Shown in pieces: positions 4,409 through 6,557 of a stretch of 6,557 bases of DNA. The DNA is from Flavobacteriaceae bacterium. Lineage in GTDB: Bacteria; Bacteroidota; Bacteroidia; Flavobacteriales; Flavobacteriaceae. Position 1 is the stretch's first letter. Each line of letters starts with the position of its first letter. The stretch spans positions 1-6,557 of the forward strand of contig JABSPN010000103.1 in NCBI GenBank assembly GCA_013214425.1, in the 5' to 3' direction. A model generated the notes under the pieces. The model was not told where the DNA came from, did no database searches, and saw nothing but the letters and a program-made list of their open reading frames with translations. The position numbers and the translations under genes were made by a program.

Positions 4409-6557
4409 ATGGCAACTAACAACAATGCTCCTGACAAAAAGAATAAAGGCAAATCACCTTTCCGAAAAATAATCACTTGGGTGTGGAGACTATTTTTTTT
4501 AGGTGTTTTTTCAGCAGTGATGTTATTTATGTCGGCATCATGGGGCTGGTTAGGAGAAATGCCAGATCATACCATTCTGGAAAATCCAAAAACAAATTTG
4601 GCTACTGAAATTATTTCTTCTGATGGGAAAGTGATCGGTAAATACTTTCTTAATGATAATAGAACACCAGTTGAGTATAAAGATTTACCTAAGAATCTAG
4701 TCGATGCCTTGGTGGCGACAGAAGATGAAAGATACTACAGTCATTCAGGAATTGATGCAAAAGGCACCTTAAGAGCTATCCTAACCATGGGTGGTAGTGG
4801 AGGAGGAAGTACCATCACACAGCAGTTGGCTAAGTTATTGTTTCACACCAGAGAAAGTGCCTCAACAATGCAGAGGATTAAACAGAAAGTAAAAGAGTAT
4901 GTGATTGCTGTTCGTCTAGAAAGACAATATACCAAGGAAGAAATCATGACCATGTATTTTAATATTTATGATTTCAATAACAATGCTGATGGAATTCGTT
5001 CTGCTGCCAAAATTTACTTCGGAAAACAACCCAAAGATTTGAAAATGGAGGAATCGGCGATGTTGGTTGGGATGTTCAAAAACTCATCTCTCTACAATCC
5101 GATTAGAAATCCTGAAGGAGTAAGCAATAGAAGAAATGTAGTCTTTGGACAAATGTTGAAAAATGGGAAAATCAATGAGAAGCAATTTGATTCTCTTAAA
5201 AAGTTACCGTTAACAATCGATTTCAATCCAGACTCTCACAAAACAGGTATTGCTACATATTTTAGAGAGTACCTCAGAGATTTTATGCACGATTGGGTTA
5301 AAGAAAACCCTAAAACCGATGACGATGGCAAAAAAACATCATATAACATTTACAAAGACGGACTTAAAATATATGTGACATTAGATTCTAGAATGCAAAA
5401 ATATGCAGAGATAGCCATGCAAAATCATATGAAAAAATTACAGGCAGAATTTGATGAGCAAAACAAAAAAAATAAAACAGCACCTTTTAGAAATCTTACC
5501 AAAGATGAGATAGAAAGAACTATTTTTTTAGCGATGAGAAGATCTGAAAGATGGAGGCAAATGAAAGAGCAAAAGAAATCGGAAAAAGAGATCATAGCTT
5601 CTTTTGACAAACCCAGAAAAATGTCAGTTTTCTCTTGGGATAAAGAGATTGATACAATCATGACACCAAGAGATTCTATTCGCTATTATAAAAAGTTTTT
5701 TGGAGCAAGTTTAATGTCAATGGATCCTCTAAATGGTCAAGTAAAAGCTTGGGTTGGAGGAATCAATTACAAACATTTCCAATACGATCAGGTAAAGCAA
5801 AGTAAGAGACAAGTAGGATCAACGTTTAAGCCATTTGTTTATGCTACAGCAATAGATCAATTACATTATTCGCCATGTGACACTTTACCCAATACGTATT
5901 ATGTTATCCCTGCCGAAAAATGGGGGAATGTAAAAGACTGGGGGCCAAAAAATTCAGATGGAAAATATGGAGATTTTATGACCCTAAAAGAAGCGTTAGC
6001 AAAATCAGTCAATACTGTTTCTGCTCAATTGATTGACAAAGTAGGGCCTAAAAACGTTGTTGCATTAGCCGATAAAGTAGGAGTTGATACGAGTAATATG
6101 GAAGAATATCCTTCAATTGCTTTGGGTTCAGTTGAAATAAGTCTGTATGAGATGGTAGGTGCTTATGCAACCTTTGCCAATAAGGGGGTTTACACACAAC
6201 CCTATATGATCTCTAGAATTGAAGATAAAAACGGAACCGTTTTATTTCAGCATAGTCCAAAAACGAAAGATGTTCTCAGTGAAGAAGCGGCTTATGTAAC
6301 GGTGAATCTTATGGAAGGAGTTACTCAATATGGATCTGGAGCAAGACTTAGAGGGAGTAGCTTAAAAAACAACTCTTATTACAAAAGTGTTGTAACAGGA
6401 TATCCTTATGCCTTTACCAATCCAATTGCTGGAAAAACTGGAACCACACAAAATAACTCAGATGGTTGGTTTATGGGTATGGTGCCAAACTTAGTCACAG
6501 GCGTTTGGTCAGGTGCAGAAGATAGAGCAACCCATTTCAGGAATACACGATATGGCC
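4409..6557 (+). CDS. Bifunctional class A penicillin-binding protein (PBP1A type), 3' end beyond window
   Basis: 716 codons are visible and the frame is open at the right edge. The protein polymerises lipid II into glycan strands and cross-links them at the outer face of the inner membrane. Residues 1-20 are a basic cytoplasmic tail and about 21-48 a membrane anchor. The GT51 glycosyltransferase domain has EDERYYSHSG with catalytic Glu105, GGGSTITQQLAK with S134-Q139, and an AKIYFGK end motif. After a linker (about 200-345) comes a charged, partly helical insert of roughly 85 residues (about 345-430). The transpeptidase domain begins near 432 and carries all three active-site motifs: S471-T-F-K474, S533-V-N535 and K676-T-G678, so both activities look intact. 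The last visible segment, THFRNTRYG, is also typical of the family. The ATG at 4409 is 1 nt after gldH, indicating one operon. mrcA or pbpA-type names are used for such genes; I leave the symbol blank. Confidence 0.95.
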   Translation, partial: MATNNNAPDKKNKGKSPFRKIITWVWRLFFLGVFSAVMLFMSASWGWLGEMPDHTILENPKTNLATEIISSDGKVIGKYFLNDNRTPVEYKDLPKNLVDALVATEDERYYSHSGIDAKGTLRAILTMGGSGGGSTITQQLAKLLFHTRESASTMQRIKQKVKEYVIAVRLERQYTKEEIMTMYFNIYDFNNNADGIRSAAKIYFGKQPKDLKMEESAMLVGMFKNSSLYNPIRNPEGVSNRRNVVFGQMLKNGKINEKQFDSLKKLPLTIDFNPDSHKTGIATYFREYLRDFMHDWVKENPKTDDDGKKTSYNIYKDGLKIYVTLDSRMQKYAEIAMQNHMKKLQAEFDEQNKKNKTAPFRNLTKDEIERTIFLAMRRSERWRQMKEQKKSEKEIIASFDKPRKMSVFSWDKEIDTIMTPRDSIRYYKKFFGASLMSMDPLNGQVKAWVGGINYKHFQYDQVKQSKRQVGSTFKPFVYATAIDQLHYSPCDTLPNTYYVIPAEKWGNVKDWGPKNSDGKYGDFMTLKEALAKSVNTVSAQLIDKVGPKNVVALADKVGVDTSNMEEYPSIALGSVEISLYEMVGAYATFANKGVYTQPYMISRIEDKNGTVLFQHSPKTKDVLSEEAAYVTVNLMEGVTQYGSGARLRGSSLKNNSYYKSVVTGYPYAFTNPIAGKTGTTQNNSDGWFMGMVPNLVTGVWSGAEDRATHFRNTRYG

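Noticed and set aside
5425..5661. Minus-strand ORF of 78 codons opposite the PBP insert
   Set aside because: It arises opposite the charged Lys/Glu-rich insert of the PBP, giving a hydrophobic shadow sequence; such inserts occur in Bacteroidota PBP1A proteins.
1..6557. CRISPR array, tRNA or rRNA gene, insertion sequence or prophage
   Set aside because: No spaced repeat array, cloverleaf, rRNA-like sequence, transposase or terminal inverted repeats were seen; the inverted 13-mers around recA are promoter-like and lack target-site duplications.

Overview
The window looks like chromosomal core DNA from a gliding-type member of the Bacteroidota, most likely order Flavobacteriales. The evidence is AT-rich sequence, a recognisable GldH lipoprotein, a RicT/PSP1 protein with the N-terminal cysteine cluster I associate with this phylum, and starts without Shine-Dalgarno sequences. 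Promoter-like boxes also fit the Bacteroidota -33/-7 pattern (TTG / TAnnTTTG). I cannot name a genus.

Layout. On the minus strand at the left edge is the 5' part of a small lipoprotein gene (1-163), preceded by recA (247-1248, also minus). An intergenic stretch of 386 bp (1249-1634) follows. It holds the recA promoter, a second promoter-like element pointing the other way, a very small ORF, a two-stem hairpin, a strong intrinsic terminator (1544-1577) and a good trhO promoter. On the plus strand come trhO (tRNA U34 hydroxylase, 1635-2687), a short gap with a 20-bp dyad, and a tight cluster: ricT (2757-3944), gldH (3928-4407) and a class A penicillin-binding protein (4409 to beyond the right edge). 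ricT and gldH overlap by 17 nt, and gldH and the PBP gene are 1 nt apart. This points to one transcript joining a Fe-S-type regulatory protein, a gliding lipoprotein and a peptidoglycan synthase.

The protein genes are ordinary housekeeping or lineage-typical genes. The least explained part is the intergenic DNA around recA. The same bipartite element (ACGCAACC + T-tract, then GYATCT 14 nt after GCAACC) occurs on both sides of recA, each copy pointing away from it. The left copy is well placed to drive the lipoprotein gene. The right copy has no conventional gene before a strong terminator, so it could drive a small RNA of about 230 nt. The element resembles an extracytoplasmic-function (ECF) sigma promoter (AAC core at -35, GTATC-like -10). 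That assignment is inference.
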